A DNA stretch of 64,000 nucleotides, taken from NCBI GenBank assembly GCA_964020975.1, contig OZ026630.1:61156470-61220469 (forward strand), in the 5' to 3' direction. The notes under the pieces were generated by a model. It did not search any database. It saw only the letters and a program-made list of their open reading frames with translations, and was not told the origin of the DNA. The stretch is from Hermodice carunculata (lineage: Eukaryota; Annelida; Polychaeta; Eunicida; Amphinomidae). The position numbers and the translations under genes are program-made. Shown in pieces: positions 62,860 to 64,000 of this stretch (position 1 is the first letter of the stretch; each line of letters opens with the position of its first letter).

Positions 62860-63704
62860 GGGAAACTGGTCCTATCACCGATTAAGTCCAAGATTTGCCA
62901 CTATAGATATGGATGTGGAGTTGGACGTCCATTGGGACGCCAATCACCCCACGGTGGACTTCTGGAAGGACCATTCTGCATGTCGCTCCTGCATGTGTAG
63001 CAGCAACATTTTCAGCACTGAGGAGTCTGTGAGACATTTGTCAATGGGGGGGGGGGGGCATCTTCTCAATGGCAGAAAGTCTGTTGGGCAGATATAAGAT
63101 CTGGCAAACTGGGGCTAAAGCAAGCATGCGGAGGCACCCTGTGAGGCGACTCATTGTACCGTGTGGGGGCCGTGGTCCTGGAATCGAGGCATGTGCTCTT
63201 GAGGTCAAGTTCCAGGCCTCTGCCAGTTTGCCTAGGTGTCGCAGTCATGTGCAAACTGGTCCTCGAATCAAGGCCCCCATGGGGTGTGTGTGTGTGTGTG
63301 TGTGTCACCAATCAGGCCAGGCTTCACAGCAAGGCTCAGAGATAGTCCTCAAATTGAGGCCCCTTTGGGGATGACAAGGCCTTCCACCCTTCCACAGGTT
63401 CTATGTGGACTGTGGTTGGGCAATCCCATTCTAGGATCCCCTCCACATCCGTTGCAGCTCAAGTGAACGCATCTGTGGTGAGTAACCCATCCCATCCTGC
63501 CCGTCCTATGGCCTGCCCTGTGTTGGTAGTTCGACGTCAGGATGGCACCTTGGTTGTCACTAGATCAGTGACCACCAAGGGGGGAAGGAAGCTGGCAGTT
63601 GCTGCAGGTAGAGATTTTGGTGACTGCGGCATGGCTCCCTGTGGCTCTTCCAAGGTCCCTTTCCTGTGTCTCGCCAAGGCAAGCTCTTAACTCAGCCATT
63701 ACAG

Positions 63705-63735
<31 letters not shown>

Positions 63736-64000
63736 CATGAGTCGGCCTTGTGGCCTCTCTCACATGATCGTGTGCGTTAGCGCTTCCGCCACGGGAGGGA
63801 GAAGAAGACGGCGAGGAGGCACCGCCACTGTTCCTCTTCTTCTTGGGAAGGTGTGGTGCCAGAATGGTGGTTCAGGGACGTCACCAGCTGAGGTTAGACA
63901 GATGTCTTCCTCAGCCGCTCCACTTCTAGAAGGTGGAGAGCAAGCACACAGAGGAGTCCTTTGTGTTGCTAGTCCCACTACACGAGCAGTTCCTGTGAAG
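62860..64000. other. GC- and CpG-rich unassigned segment
   Basis: Base composition shifts sharply to GC from about 62860. There are overlapping open stretches on both strands (for example DVELDVHWDANHPTVDFWK on + near 62911), G runs at 63048 and 63711-63735 and a (GT)n run at 63282. No family was recognised. It may be an exon or CpG island, or the start of another repeated element cut by the window edge. Confidence 0.35.

Overview
The window is eukaryotic genomic DNA from a marine invertebrate, most likely a mollusc or another lophotrochozoan. The reasons are split genes with GT/GC-AG introns, AT-rich and CpG-poor sequence, many CATGTA runs, long microsatellites, and repeat families with AAGAGGCC or CTTCTTGTTT ends and GTCCGTC-rich heads of the kind common in molluscan genomes. 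The species cannot be named from sequence alone. There are no CRISPR arrays, operons or other prokaryotic features.

Two host genes are supported, both on the + strand. Positions 2745-31667 carry about 20 exons of an EFCAB7-type gene, a ciliary EF-hand protein linked to Hedgehog signalling. The N-terminal EF-hand exons lie upstream of the window. The window holds a greatly enlarged low-complexity linker built from many small phase 1-1 exons, several with a GSQ-S-LRS-like motif, followed by the whole conserved C-terminal half, the third EF-hand and the stop codon. Positions 57221-58528 carry two N-terminal exons of an SLC44A1/CTL1-type choline transporter; the rest lies beyond the right edge. 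A CpG-rich segment at 37030-37660 is the best candidate promoter between the two genes, but its owner is not shown.

Almost everything else is mobile or repeated DNA. 1-485: tail of an AGCTCAGCTGA-type repeat. 1327-31000 (EFCAB7 introns): several copies of a palindromic MITE whose core is an AACAGCTTTCC hairpin, a THAP-domain element at 17983-18595, LINE pieces near 8100, 15700 and 22690, and long microsatellites. 33538-35751: an almost complete Tc1/mariner-superfamily transposon with about 50-bp terminal inverted repeats, TA duplications and a DDE transposase broken twice. 38648-39411: an element with about 245-bp inverted repeats around a RecQ-like helicase fragment. 41368-41787: a hairpin MITE holding a second MITE with a perfect 6-bp duplication. 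47297-48334 and 51268-52114: two inverted-repeat elements that share an internal motif. 48896-50576: an element filled with a 441-bp higher-order tandem repeat. 53105-54001: three nested small elements. 54970-55989: a mariner with an internal deletion. 59400-62620: a tandem repeat block interrupted by a long AGCTCAGCTGA-type repeat. 62860-64000: GC-rich unassigned sequence.

Two 200-N assembly gaps are present (10376-10575 and 32576-32775). The first lies inside a copy of the hairpin MITE. All homology calls come from reading translations and recalling family sequences; no search was run.
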